From positions 11,505 through 72,341 of the forward strand of contig JAJYYI010000120.1 of NCBI GenBank assembly GCA_021801125.1: a DNA stretch of 60,837 nucleotides, read 5' to 3'. Every line of letters begins with the position of its first letter. The stretch's first letter is position 1. Position numbers and translations under genes: made by a program. The DNA comes from Deltaproteobacteria bacterium (GTDB lineage: Bacteria; Desulfobacterota; Binatia; Binatales; Binataceae). Under the pieces are notes generated by a model. It saw only the letters and a list, made by a program, of their open reading frames with translations. It made no database searches and was not told the origin of the DNA. Below, in pieces: positions 17,228-26,193 of the stretch.

Positions 17228-18637
17228 TCACGCGCGGTAAGCAAAGCGGCCGTTGACGCGTTCTTTGTTGAGTTTTTTGTGCAGATGGAGCCCTTCGAGC
17301 ACCATTTCGACGGCAGCGGCAATCAGCCCGGGGCTCTCACCCGGCTTGAGCATCCCGACCGCTTCCTGCAGCCCTTTGATCTGGCGCAAAGGTTCCAGAT
17401 AGTCGACGGCGGGCGTCTCGTCCGACACCTCGACGCCATGTCCCTGCTGAAAGTAAGTCAGCACGGGTTTCAGCGCTTCGAGTTTGACGTGGCGGTCGAA
17501 GACCTTGGTCACGGCGCGGTTTAAAAGGCGCTCGACAAGCTCATCCTCGTTGCGGCCTTCGGCTGGATATTCAAGCTCCAGTTTGCCCACCGTCGAGGCG
17601 TAAGCCGAGTACAGATCCGACGGACGCGGCGCAATCTCGCTTTCGCCGTTGCGCGTCGCGCGACGCTCCGCGTTGGCGATCACCGATTCGTAGTTGTTTA
17701 TCGTAACGCGCACCGAGACTCCTGAGGCGTGGTTGATTTCGCTGGAGGCGCGCGCCTCGAACGTGAGCTGAGCGATGATCTCCTTCATGAAGGGGGCGAC
17801 GGTGAGTTGCGCGTCGGGGCGCGGCAGCCGAGTCGCTTCCTGCTCCATGATCGCGATTTCTTCGGCCAAACAGCGCGGGTAATGGGTGCGAATCTGCGCG
17901 TCGAAGCGATCCTTTAGCGGCGTGATGATGCGGCCGCGCGAGGTGTAATCTTCCGGGTTGGCGCTGGCCACAAAAACCACGTCGAGCGGCAGGCGAACCT
18001 TGTGGCCCTTGATTTGGACGTCGCGCTCCTCCATCAGGTTGAAAAGCCCCACCTGGACTTTCTCGACGAGATCGGGAAGCTCGTTAATCGCGAAGATGCC
18101 GCGATTGGTGCGCGGAATGAGGCCGTAATGAATCGTCTCCTCGTCGGCAAGGTAGCGCCCTTCGGCGACTTTGATGGGGTCCACCTCGCCAATCAGGTCC
18201 GCGATCGAGACGTCGGGCGTGGCCAACTTCTCGGCGTAGCGATGTTCGCGCTCCAGCCACGCGATCGGCAAGTCGTCGCCCTGCTCGGCGAGCATGCTGC
18301 GGCATCGCCGGCATATCGGCGCGTACGGGTTGTCGTTTAGGTCGCATCCCTCGACCACCGGGATGAATTCGTCGAGCAGCCCCGTCAAGAGACGGATCAC
18401 GCGCGATTTTGCCTGTCCGCGTTGGCCGAGAAAGATCATGTGATGCCCGGCAAGAATGCCATTTTCGAGCTCGCGCACAACGGTGTCGTCGTAGCCGATG
18501 ATGCCCGGCAGGATGGTCTCGCGCTCGCGAAGCTTCCTCACCAGGTTGTCCCGCATCTCCACCCGCACGGGGCTGGTCTTATAGCCGGCACGTCGCAGTT
18601 CGCCAACGGTGTGAATCGCCAGTAGCTTTTGATCCAT
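17228..18637 (-). CDS. MoxR/magnesium-chelatase-like AAA+ ATPase
   Basis: 469-residue ATPase. The P-loop is FLGQRGQAKS near residue 75, lacking the usual glycine before Lys. The Walker B reads IFAINELPDL, with Asn-Glu in place of Asp-Glu. Sensor 1 is VVFVASANPEDY and an arginine-finger region is TPLKDRFDAQIRTHYP. A cysteine trio in CDLNDNPYAPICRRC (C-x9-C-x2-C, about residues 98-112) interrupts the region after the P-loop helix and could bind zinc. Homologues are often annotated as magnesium chelatase or sigma-54-interacting protein, but porphyrin metabolism genes are absent. It probably remodels a target together with the downstream VWA protein, 268 bases away. It starts five bases after the HIT gene ends. 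Confidence 0.87.
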   Translation of the reverse strand: MDQKLLAIHTVGELRRAGYKTSPVRVEMRDNLVRKLRERETILPGIIGYDDTVVRELENGILAGHHMIFLGQRGQAKSRVIRLLTGLLDEFIPVVEGCDLNDNPYAPICRRCRSMLAEQGDDLPIAWLEREHRYAEKLATPDVSIADLIGEVDPIKVAEGRYLADEETIHYGLIPRTNRGIFAINELPDLVEKVQVGLFNLMEERDVQIKGHKVRLPLDVVFVASANPEDYTSRGRIITPLKDRFDAQIRTHYPRCLAEEIAIMEQEATRLPRPDAQLTVAPFMKEIIAQLTFEARASSEINHASGVSVRVTINNYESVIANAERRATRNGESEIAPRPSDLYSAYASTVGKLELEYPAEGRNEDELVERLLNRAVTKVFDRHVKLEALKPVLTYFQQGHGVEVSDETPAVDYLEPLRQIKGLQEAVGMLKPGESPGLIAAAVEMVLEGLHLHKKLNKERVNGRFAYRA

Positions 18638-18642
18638 GAAAA

Positions 18643-19203
18643 TCAGCCCAGGCGCCGGTGCTCTTTTCTCGCTCGGCCGGCTGCCAACTCTTCGAACAGC
18701 GGGCTTAGAAGATCGAAGTTGGCCTCAAGATGCTGCGAAATCACTTTCGTTGCCGCTAAGGCCGGCATAAAGTTCGTGTCGCCACGCCATCGAGGCACGA
18801 TATGCCAGTGCAAGTGGCCGGGAAAACCCGCCCCCGCCACGTCGCCGATGTTGGCTCCGACGTTGAATCCTGAAGGCTTGAGCACGCGCCGTAAAATTGT
18901 GATCGAGCCGCACAACAACTCGTCCAACGCCGAGCGCTCTCGTTTGTCGAGCGCCTCTGGCGACGCCAGATGGCGGCGCGGCGCGACCATTAGATGTCCA
19001 TTATTATACGGGTAGCGGTTGAGCATCACCATCGCAGCCGGCCCGGCGAGTAGCACGAGCCGACGCCGGCGCTGCGCAGCGCTCAGACGCTGAAAGCAAA
19101 AGATGCATTTGCGAGAGGAACGGCCGGAACTCGTTACATACGGCGCGCGCCACGGAGCCCAGAGCTTGTCTAGGCGAGGCGAGACCAAGTCAGGATTTGG
19201 CAA
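18643..19203 (-). CDS. HIT-family nucleotide hydrolase or phosphorylase
   Basis: 186-residue histidine-triad protein acting on dinucleoside polyphosphates or nucleotide adducts. The zinc-type CIFC motif is near residue 34, the substrate strand NRYPYNNGHLMVAPRRH near residue 62 and the catalytic triad GHLHWHIVPRW near residue 129. The architecture is that of Ap4A-type HIT proteins, whose N-terminus normally contains LWAPWR as here. The start is TTG at 19203, overlapping ihfB by 14 bases, or a TTG five codons later. No strong ribosome site is present, so translational coupling is likely. It follows ihfB within the train. Confidence 0.87.
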   Translation of the reverse strand: MPNPDLVSPRLDKLWAPWRAPYVTSSGRSSRKCIFCFQRLSAAQRRRRLVLLAGPAAMVMLNRYPYNNGHLMVAPRRHLASPEALDKRERSALDELLCGSITILRRVLKPSGFNVGANIGDVAGAGFPGHLHWHIVPRWRGDTNFMPALAATKVISQHLEANFDLLSPLFEELAAGRARKEHRRLG

Positions 19204-19495
19204 CGCCGCGCCCAGCCCGCTCGTTGACTTCGCCCCGCAAACCTCCGCCCGCGCGGAAAAACGGCACTCGCTTTGCTTTGACTTCGACTGTTTCGCCGGT
19301 TTTTGGGTTGCGGCACTGGCGCGGCCTGCGCTGTTTCACGCTGAAGGTTCCGAAATTGCGGATCTCGACCCTTGCGCCGTCGGCCAGCGCCTCAGTCATC
19401 GCCTCGAATACGGCGTTGACCACAGACTCGGCTTGGCGATAGGACAACGTCGGATGTCGTCCGAGCAACTCGCTGACAATCCCCCGCTTTGTCAT
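19190..19495 (-). CDS. ihfB: Integration host factor subunit beta (HU/IHF family)
   Basis: 101-residue DNA-bending protein with the N-terminal MTKRGIVSELL, the helix-pair TEALADGARVEIRNFGTF and the DNA-binding arm RNPKTGETVEVKAKRVPFF typical of the family. It is called IHF-beta rather than HU because it directly follows rpsA and cmk, the standard ihfB location, and because the arm sequence matches IHF subunits. It would act with IhfA, not in this window, at recombination, replication and sigma-54 promoters. It lies 38 bases downstream of rpsA. Confidence 0.88.
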   Translation of the reverse strand: MTKRGIVSELLGRHPTLSYRQAESVVNAVFEAMTEALADGARVEIRNFGTFSVKQRRPRQCRNPKTGETVEVKAKRVPFFRAGGGLRGEVNERAGRGVAKS

Positions 19496-19533
19496 CGATA
19501 CTCCGCCACATCAGGTGATCGCCGCCGAAGGGC

Positions 19534-21279
19534 CTAGTCGCGGTCCTTGCCGGCTCGCGAAGCTTTGCGCCCGCCCTCGTCGCGATCCAGCCTTAATTCC
19601 TCGTTGAGTATGTCTTCCAGGGAGAAGCGAGCGCTTTCGTGCTCGCGCTTCATGTAGGCGTTCATCTCCTCGCGCTCTTCGTGCTGCTTGAGCGCGCGGA
19701 TGGAAAGCCCCAGGCGCCGCTCTTTGGGATCCGCTTGGATAACCAGCGCCTCGACCTCGTCTCCGACCTTGAACAACGAGGAGGGTTTGTCCACCCTGCC
19801 CGAACTCAACTGAGAGACGTGAACCAGCCCTTCGATGCCTTCTTCCAGGGCGACGAAAATGCCGAAGTCCGCGACCGAGCTTACTTTGCCCTTGACCTTG
19901 GTGTTCACCGGATAATTTTGCGCGATCGTCTCCCAAGGGTCGGAGCCGAGCTGCTTGATGCCGAGGCTTACGCGTTCGTTGGCGACGTCGATGCCAAGCA
20001 CGACCGCTTCGACCACGTCGCCCTTCTTGTACAGCTCCGACGGATGTTTAACCTTGCGACTCCATGACAAATCCGAAATGTGAACCAAGCCGTCGATGCC
20101 GGGCTCGATCTCGACGAACACGCCGAAATCGGTAATCGACCGGATCTTGCCCTTGACCCTGCTGCCCACCGGATGGGACGCCGCGAGCGTTTCCCAGGGA
20201 TTCGGTTCCACCTGTTTTAGCCCGAGCGAAATACGCCGGTTGGCCTCGTCAACGCCCAACACTTGTACCTCGACCTCCGCCCCGACGTTGAGCAACTTGG
20301 AAGGATGGACCATCCGTTTGGTCCAGCTCATCTCGGAGACGTGGATCAGGCCCTCCACGCCCTTTTCAAGCTCCACGAACGCGCCGTATTCGGCCAGGCT
20401 CACCACCTTGCCCTTGACCTTGGCGCCTACGGGATAGTTCGTGGCCGCCGAAGTCCAGGGATCGGGCACGAGCTGCTTCATGCCAAGCGAAACTCGCTCG
20501 CGCTCGCGGTCGTACTTGAGCACGACCACCTTGACCTTGTCTCCCACCTTGAGTAGGTCGCTCGGATGCTGCAGGCGCCCCCAGGACATGTCGGTGACGT
20601 GAAGCAAACCATCAATTCCGCCCAGGTCAACGAACGCGCCGTAGTCGGTGATGTTCTTGACCGTGCCCTCGAAGATGACGCCCTCGTCGAGCAGCTTGAG
20701 GGTTTGCTCCTTGAGCGAGGAAAGCTCGCGCTCCAGCACCCGCCGCCGCGAAACGACGACGTTGCCGCGTGAACGGTTGAACTTGAGGATTTGAAAACGG
20801 CCATGCTGGCCGACGAAGCGATCCAGATTGCGCGTGGGACGAACGTCCAGATGGGATCCAGGCAGAAAGGCGTGTACCCCGATGTCCACCTTGAGACCGC
20901 CCTTGACTCGACCGAGCACGACCCCATCGACAGGTGTTTCAGTAAGATAAGCCCGTTCCAGCTCCCGCCACACGCGCAGCTTCTCAGCCTTGGCTCGCGA
21001 GAGCAGCACGGTGCCGTTGTCGGTCTCGGCGCTTTCAAAATAGACGTCAACCTCGTCGCCTTCGTTGACCGTCATCTTGCCTTCGGCGTCAAGGAACTCG
21101 GCCAGCGGCGCTTGGCCTTCGCACTTATAACCGATGTCGACGATGACGCGATCTCGAGTTATCTGAAGCACCCGACCGGTGAGCACGTCGCCGATGCGTG
21201 GGGCGCTCACACTGTTCTCGAGCAGCGAGCGGAATTCATCCTCTTGTCCGCGGATTTCGCCAGACAAACCTTTCTCCAT
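19534..21279 (-). CDS. rpsA: 30S ribosomal protein S1
   Basis: 581-residue RNA-binding protein that recruits mRNA to the 30S subunit. Six S1 (OB-fold) motifs are visible, starting at about residues 28, 113, 199, 285, 372 and 459. The last four are near-copies, with repeats such as DYGAFVDLGGIDGLLHVTDMSW and EYGAFVELEKGVEGLIHVSEMSW in which only the loop residues differ. The C-terminal 45 residues are charged. Length is close to the 557 of E. coli S1. Position between cmk and ihfB is the conserved proteobacterial arrangement. Confidence 0.97.
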   Translation of the reverse strand: MEKGLSGEIRGQEDEFRSLLENSVSAPRIGDVLTGRVLQITRDRVIVDIGYKCEGQAPLAEFLDAEGKMTVNEGDEVDVYFESAETDNGTVLLSRAKAEKLRVWRELERAYLTETPVDGVVLGRVKGGLKVDIGVHAFLPGSHLDVRPTRNLDRFVGQHGRFQILKFNRSRGNVVVSRRRVLERELSSLKEQTLKLLDEGVIFEGTVKNITDYGAFVDLGGIDGLLHVTDMSWGRLQHPSDLLKVGDKVKVVVLKYDRERERVSLGMKQLVPDPWTSAATNYPVGAKVKGKVVSLAEYGAFVELEKGVEGLIHVSEMSWTKRMVHPSKLLNVGAEVEVQVLGVDEANRRISLGLKQVEPNPWETLAASHPVGSRVKGKIRSITDFGVFVEIEPGIDGLVHISDLSWSRKVKHPSELYKKGDVVEAVVLGIDVANERVSLGIKQLGSDPWETIAQNYPVNTKVKGKVSSVADFGIFVALEEGIEGLVHVSQLSSGRVDKPSSLFKVGDEVEALVIQADPKERRLGLSIRALKQHEEREEMNAYMKREHESARFSLEDILNEELRLDRDEGGRKASRAGKDRD

Positions 21280-21342
21280 TTGGTGGGACCTGCAAACAGA
21301 AATTGAGACTAACTGGAATCCTTACAGCCACAGCAACCAGTT

Positions 21343-22029
21343 TCAAGACCCATGCGTGCTTTTGCCCCTGACGACAAGCTCCTTCATGCGCCTTACCACC
21401 GCCTCCACCGCGAGCGAACTCGAGTCAATCACGACCGCGTCCGGGGCGGGCTTGAGGGGAGCGATTTCGCGCTTTGAGTCACGCTGGTCACGCTCTACTA
21501 ATTGCCGCAACACTTCGTCCACCGTCGTATTGACGCCGGCGGCCTTGAGCTGTGCGAATCGCCGCTCGGCTCGGACGCGCTGGTCCGCGTCGAGAAAAAA
21601 CTTGAACGGCGCTTCGGGGTAAATCACGGTGCCGACGTCGCGCCCTTCCATCACCACCGCCCCATTCATGGCTATCTGCCGCTGCAGCCCGCGCACCTTT
21701 TCGCGCACCACGGCGAGTGCGGACAGGCGCGAAGCGAGGTCGTCGACCCCAGGAGCGTTGAGCTCGGCGCCGGGGTCCCGTCCGTTGAGGGTTATTCGGC
21801 TTTCGGTGACGCCGATATCCGTGTCCGCCAGCAGCTTCTTAAGGCGATCGAGAAAATCCTCGCCGTCGAGGTCCAGCCGAGCCTCGCGCACGGCGAGCGC
21901 AACCGCCCGGTACATCGCGCCCGTGCTCACGTAGTTGAAGCCCAATTCGCGTGCGAGTTCCCGCGCGACCGTGGACTTGCCCGCCGCCACGGGGCCGTCG
22001 ATCGCAACCACCGGTAATCCTTCGCTCAT
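21343..22029 (-). CDS. cmk: Cytidylate kinase
   Basis: 228-residue P-loop kinase phosphorylating CMP and dCMP. The Walker A is AIDGPVAAGKST at residue 9, NYVSTGAMYRAVAL follows, and VMEGRDVGTVIYPEA precedes the lid DADQRVRAERR. Its ATG overlaps the tyrA stop as ATGA, so the two are translationally coupled. It is upstream of rpsA by 63 bases, as in most Proteobacteria. Confidence 0.96.
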   Translation of the reverse strand: MSEGLPVVAIDGPVAAGKSTVARELARELGFNYVSTGAMYRAVALAVREARLDLDGEDFLDRLKKLLADTDIGVTESRITLNGRDPGAELNAPGVDDLASRLSALAVVREKVRGLQRQIAMNGAVVMEGRDVGTVIYPEAPFKFFLDADQRVRAERRFAQLKAAGVNTTVDEVLRQLVERDQRDSKREIAPLKPAPDAVVIDSSSLAVEAVVRRMKELVVRGKSTHGS

Positions 22030-22883
22030 TTCAGTTGCTCGCGCATCTGTCGTCCCCGCGCAAGCGCCACTTCGAGTCCTTGGGCGTCGCCTCGTTCGAT
22101 CAGCTGCTCCAGGTTGTCGAGCGCGTCTCGGTACAGCGCCAACGCTTCAAGTATCGCTTCTCGGTTCGTCAGGCAGATGTCCCGCCACATTTCCGCCGGC
22201 GACAGGGCCAGTCGAGTCGTGTCGCGAAGGCCGCCTGCGCCGTAATCAAAGACAAGCTTGTCGCCGACCCGCGCCTGCCCGATGGCGAGCGCCAGCGCGC
22301 TTGCCGCGAGCTGCGGCAGATGGCTCGAACGGGCCAAAAGCCTGTCATGTGTTCGAGCGTCCATCGTTTCGACCCGAGCGCCCAAGGCGCGGTACATACC
22401 TTCTACCATGCGCAACCCCTCGGCGCCGCTTTGGGCGGTCGGGGTAACGATCACTCGCCGGCCTTCAAATAAGGATGCTTCGGCCGCCTTCGGTCCGTCC
22501 AGTTCCTTGCCGGCCACTGGATGGGCCGGCACCAAAGCCATAGGGCCGCGCAACAGCGGGGCCAACTTGTGCACGACCCAAGCCTTCACGCTGCCCGTGT
22601 CGGTAATTACGGCGTCCTCGGGCAAATGCGGCACCATCGCCGCCAGCATCTTGGGCATCGCCAGCAGCGGCGTGGCCAGCACGACAAGTTGGGCGCCTTG
22701 CGCGGCCGCCGCCGGCGAATCAACGGCGCGGCTTATTAAACCATGGCTGAGGGCGAAGTCGAGATGCGCGCGGGTTCGGTCAAAACCGACAACCTCCCGC
22801 GCCAGCCCTCGCCTGCGCGCACCGAGCGCAACCGAGCCGCCGATCAGCCCCACGCCGCATACGGTCATTCGCTCGACCAGCAT
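22026..22883 (-). CDS. tyrA: Prephenate (arogenate) dehydrogenase
   Basis: 285-residue NAD(P)-dependent enzyme that oxidatively decarboxylates prephenate or arogenate toward tyrosine. The Rossmann motif CGVGLIGGSVALGAR is at the N-terminus, and conserved elements VITDTGSVKAWV, the catalytic-region FVPAHP equivalent (LVPAHPVAGKE) and RSSHLPQLAASALA follow. The frame is open to 22976, but ATG 22883 (or 22868) is preferred because the nucleotide-binding strand should begin within a few residues. No ACT domain or mutase domain is attached. It ends in an ATGA overlap with cmk. In many relatives aroA sits between tyrA and cmk; here it is missing. Confidence 0.92.
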   Translation of the reverse strand: MLVERMTVCGVGLIGGSVALGARRRGLAREVVGFDRTRAHLDFALSHGLISRAVDSPAAAAQGAQLVVLATPLLAMPKMLAAMVPHLPEDAVITDTGSVKAWVVHKLAPLLRGPMALVPAHPVAGKELDGPKAAEASLFEGRRVIVTPTAQSGAEGLRMVEGMYRALGARVETMDARTHDRLLARSSHLPQLAASALALAIGQARVGDKLVFDYGAGGLRDTTRLALSPAEMWRDICLTNREAILEALALYRDALDNLEQLIERGDAQGLEVALARGRQMREQLK

Positions 22884-23054
22884 TGAAACCGCACCGCAAA
22901 AGTATTTGACCGCGCCATCAGATGGGGAGAGCCGGCAGCTTTCAGGCGGTCGGCTGTTTATCCCCAGGTGCCGCATCCGGCGGGTTTCGCCAAACCGCGC
23001 TTGGAGTCTTGCGCAACGCCTCGCCCGTCGGTCGCGCGGCCCGTAACCTTTCGC

Positions 23055-24155
23055 CTATCTGCGCTCGAGCACCTGTTCGAGTGCTTCGATGAGCCGGCGG
23101 TTTTCCTCCTCGAGACCGACGCTGATGCGGACGTGGCGCGGCAAGCCGTAGGAATTCATCGGCCTCACGATTACGCCCAATTTAAGCAAGCGCTCAAACA
23201 CCGCGTACCCGTCGCCAACGTCGACGAGGAGAAAATTAGCCTGGCTGGGGGCGTATGCGACCCCCAGGCGATCGAACTCGCGCTCCAGATAGGCGATGCC
23301 AGCCGCGTTGACCGCCAGCGTTTGCCGCACGTGGTCGTGGTCGTCCATCGCGGCCAACACCGCCACCTGAGCCAGCGAGGAGACGTTGAAGGGCTGGCGC
23401 ACGTGGTTCAGCATCGCGACGATATCCGAACGCGCGACCGCGTAGCCCACGCGCAGACCCGCAAGGCCGAAGATCTTGGAAAAGGTGCGCAGCGTGACCA
23501 GCATCCGCTCGCCGTCGTGGTAGCGCATCGAATCCGGATACTCAGGATCGCGCACAAACTCGAAATAGGCCTCGTCGGCGGCGATAACCGTCGTGGGGGG
23601 CACGTCGCGCAAGAACCGCTCCCAGGTCGCTCGCCGGTAGATCGTGCCGGTCGGATTATTCGGGTTGCCTAGGAATACGAGCCGCGTGTGCTCGTCGATC
23701 GCCTTTCCCATCGCTTCGAGATCGAGCGTCAAATCCTTGAGCGGCACGGTCTTGAGATGGCCGCCCGTAGCCGCAACCGCGAGCCGGTAGATCACGAAGG
23801 AATGGTCGCTCACAACCGCGTTAAGTCCGGGCCGGAGGAACGCTTGAGCGAGCAGATTTAGAATTTCGCACGAGCCGTCGCCGAGAAAAATCTGGTTTGT
23901 GCTGATCCCGTGATGCGCGGCGAGCCGCTGGCGCAGATAATAGCTGCCCCCGTCGGGATAACGGTTCAGTCCGTTCAGGGCCTGCTTAATCGCGTTGATT
24001 GCCTTCGGCGACGGCCCGATCGGATTTTCATTGGAGGCCAGCTTAACCGCGCTCTTGATCCCAAGCTCGCGCTCGACCTCCTCGACCGGCTTGCCCGGCT
24101 CGTACGGAGCCAGAGCCGCCACGCTAGGCAAAACCAGTTCCTCAGCCCTTGCCAA
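23055..24155 (-). CDS. hisC: Histidinol-phosphate / aromatic aminotransferase
   Basis: 366-residue PLP-dependent fold-type I aminotransferase. Conserved elements are KLASNENPIGPSPKA near residue 37, DGSCEILNLLAQAFL, VFLGNPNNPTGT, the cofactor Asp region ADEAYFEF and the Schiff-base lysine in RTFSKIFGLAGLRVGYA. HisC makes histidinol phosphate. Members located between pheA and tyrA, as here, commonly transaminate phenylpyruvate or 4-hydroxyphenylpyruvate as well, so it may serve as the aromatic transaminase. Its start overlaps the pheA end by 14 bases. Confidence 0.93.
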   Translation of the reverse strand: MARAEELVLPSVAALAPYEPGKPVEEVERELGIKSAVKLASNENPIGPSPKAINAIKQALNGLNRYPDGGSYYLRQRLAAHHGISTNQIFLGDGSCEILNLLAQAFLRPGLNAVVSDHSFVIYRLAVAATGGHLKTVPLKDLTLDLEAMGKAIDEHTRLVFLGNPNNPTGTIYRRATWERFLRDVPPTTVIAADEAYFEFVRDPEYPDSMRYHDGERMLVTLRTFSKIFGLAGLRVGYAVARSDIVAMLNHVRQPFNVSSLAQVAVLAAMDDHDHVRQTLAVNAAGIAYLEREFDRLGVAYAPSQANFLLVDVGDGYAVFERLLKLGVIVRPMNSYGLPRHVRISVGLEEENRRLIEALEQVLERR

Positions 24156-25284
24156 CTGCTTTCTCCCGAACGCGCCTGCGTCCGATTGGTGCAGCTTCAG
24201 GATATGATCCCAAGACCTTCAAAAAAAGCACTTTGCGCGTGAGTTCGCCCAGGGTCTTTTTGAGAGCGGGGTCGTCCTGATGGCCTGCGACGTCGACGAA
24301 GAACAAATACTGCCACGGCTTTCCGCGCAACGGCCGGGACTCTATCTTTGATAGGTTTATCGCGTTGCGCGCGAATGCCCCGAGCGCCTGGCTCAGTGCT
24401 CCCACTTTGTCGGCCACCGAGAACAGCAGCGAAGTCTTCTCGCGCGCGGACCGCGCGGCGGGCTCCCTGCCGATCACCAGGAATCTGGTCGCGTTGTTGG
24501 GAGAGTCCTGGATACCGTCCGCGATCACCTTAAGTCCGTAAGCCTCGCTGGCCGCTTTGGAAGCGATCGCCGCGCACTGCGGGTTTTTCGCGGCCAATTG
24601 CGCGGCCAACGCGTTCGACGCCACGGTTTCCTGCTCGCAATGCATGAAATTGGCGGCCAGATAGTCCCTGCATTGCGCGAGCGACTGTTGATGTGAAATG
24701 ATCTTGTGAATCTTTTTCGGATCCTCCTCGAGCGACAACAGGGCATGGCGTACCGGCAGCAGGATCTCGCCCACAATCAGGAGCGGGGTGTCGATCAGGA
24801 GGTCGAGCGTGATTCCCACTGACCCTTCGGTGGAGTTTTCGACTGGTACCACGCCGAAGTCGGCGCGTCCGTTTTCCAGCGCGCGAAAGACGTCCGGGAG
24901 CGAAGCCTCGCCCACCAGCGTCGCGCTCGAACCGAAACGGCGCAGCGCGGCTTGATGCGAATAGGTGTGAGGCGGCCCTAGGTAGGCTATCTTGAGTTCG
25001 CTCTCCAGGGCGCGGCATGCCGAGATTATCTCGACAAAGATGCGCTGCACCTGCTCGTCGCTGAGCGGTCCCGAGTTCTGTGCGACGACCGCGTTGAGCA
25101 CCGCTTCCTCGCGCGCCGGCTGATAAAACGCTTCTCCATTGCGCCGCTTGAGTTCGCCGATTTCCTGCGCCACTCGCGCGCGTTCGGCCAACAAACGCAA
25201 CAATTTCCGGTTGAGTTCGTCGATCCTGCTTCGCAGCCGGTCGACGCCGGTTGTCCCCGCGTGCTGTTTTGTGATCGCCGCCAT
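24142..25284 (-). CDS. pheA: Bifunctional chorismate mutase / prephenate dehydratase
   Basis: 380-residue enzyme committing chorismate to phenylalanine. Residues about 14-95 are an AroQ-type chorismate mutase (LRSRIDELNRKLLRLLAERA). Residues about 100-275 are the prephenate dehydratase (AYLGPPHTYSHQAA, VPVENSTEGSVG, NNATRFLVIGRE). The C-terminal ACT domain carries GALSQALGAF and the phenylalanine-sensing ESRPLRGKPWQY, so feedback inhibition is expected. It follows accA by 12 bases and overlaps hisC. Confidence 0.96.
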   Translation of the reverse strand: MAAITKQHAGTTGVDRLRSRIDELNRKLLRLLAERARVAQEIGELKRRNGEAFYQPAREEAVLNAVVAQNSGPLSDEQVQRIFVEIISACRALESELKIAYLGPPHTYSHQAALRRFGSSATLVGEASLPDVFRALENGRADFGVVPVENSTEGSVGITLDLLIDTPLLIVGEILLPVRHALLSLEEDPKKIHKIISHQQSLAQCRDYLAANFMHCEQETVASNALAAQLAAKNPQCAAIASKAASEAYGLKVIADGIQDSPNNATRFLVIGREPAARSAREKTSLLFSVADKVGALSQALGAFARNAINLSKIESRPLRGKPWQYLFFVDVAGHQDDPALKKTLGELTRKVLFLKVLGSYPEAAPIGRRRVREKAVGKG

Positions 25285-25296
25285 AGCGCAAAGGGC

Positions 25297-26193
25297 TTAG
25301 CCCAAAAAACCGGCCTTTTCAATGGAAGCGGAGAGGACGAAGCGGCGGCCGATCTTGGCGAACTTGCGCTCACGCTGGCGGCGCAGCGCATGAGGAGTCA
25401 AACGGGAGAGCTTGCGCAAGTGGCGCGCGATCGCTTCGCCCAGGATGCGCGCTGCCGCGTCCGGGTCGCGATGGGCTCCGGCCGGCGGCTCGCCAATGAT
25501 CTCTTCAATCACGCCCAGCCGCAGCAGATCGGGCGCGAGCAGCTTGAGCGCCTGCGCGGCCGCGGCCACCTTGTCCGGTGACGCCTCGCGCCATAGAATC
25601 GCCGCGCAGCCTTCGGGCGTGATTACCGAATAGCAGGCGTTCTCTTGCATCAGGACAACATTGCCCACGCCGAGCGCGAGCGCACCCCCGGAGCCGCCTT
25701 CGCCGATGATGCAGGAGATGATCGGCGTCTTGAGCCTCGCCATCAGTTCCAGGTTCCGCGCGATCGCCTCCGCTTGGCCGCGCTCCTCGGCGCCAACGCC
25801 CGGTTCAGCCCCTTGCGTGTCGATGAAAGTCAGCAACGGTAGAGCAAAGCGGTCGGCCAGTTCGTAAACGCGCGCCGCCTTTCGGTAGCCTTCGGGATTG
25901 GGTCGGCCGAAGTTGCGCTTGATCCGCTCGGCCGTGGTGTGGCCGCGCTGATGGCCGACTACCGCGACCGGCACGCCGTCGAAGCGGCCAACCCCGGCGA
26001 CGATCGCGCTGTCGTCCGCGAAGCGCCGGTCGCCGTGAATTTCGAAGAAATCGTCGATCAGGCGCTCAACGTAATCCAGCGTGTGCGGACGCGAAGCTTC
26101 GCGGGCCAGCCGGACTCGTTCAATCGCGCTCAGCCCTCCATTGCTGGGGTGTGCGCGTTCGACTCGAGTTTTTCTTGAAAGCGGCGTGCTCAT
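25297..26193 (-). CDS. accA: Acetyl-CoA carboxylase carboxyltransferase subunit alpha
   Basis: 298-residue subunit that, with AccD, moves the carboxyl group from biotin to acetyl-CoA. Conserved blocks are FFEIHGDRRFADDSAIVAG, GHQRGHTTAERIKRNFG, FIDTQGAEPGVGAEERGQ, GEGGSGGALALGVG and YSVITPEGCAAILWR. The ATG at 26193 is fixed by a four-base ATGA overlap with the miaA stop; the longer frame to 26289 lies within miaA. Slightly shorter than E. coli AccA (319) at its N-terminus. Genes for AccB, AccC and AccD are not adjacent, although accC is at the left edge of the window. Confidence 0.96.
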   Translation of the reverse strand: MSTPLSRKTRVERAHPSNGGLSAIERVRLAREASRPHTLDYVERLIDDFFEIHGDRRFADDSAIVAGVGRFDGVPVAVVGHQRGHTTAERIKRNFGRPNPEGYRKAARVYELADRFALPLLTFIDTQGAEPGVGAEERGQAEAIARNLELMARLKTPIISCIIGEGGSGGALALGVGNVVLMQENACYSVITPEGCAAILWREASPDKVAAAAQALKLLAPDLLRLGVIEEIIGEPPAGAHRDPDAAARILGEAIARHLRKLSRLTPHALRRQRERKFAKIGRRFVLSASIEKAGFLG

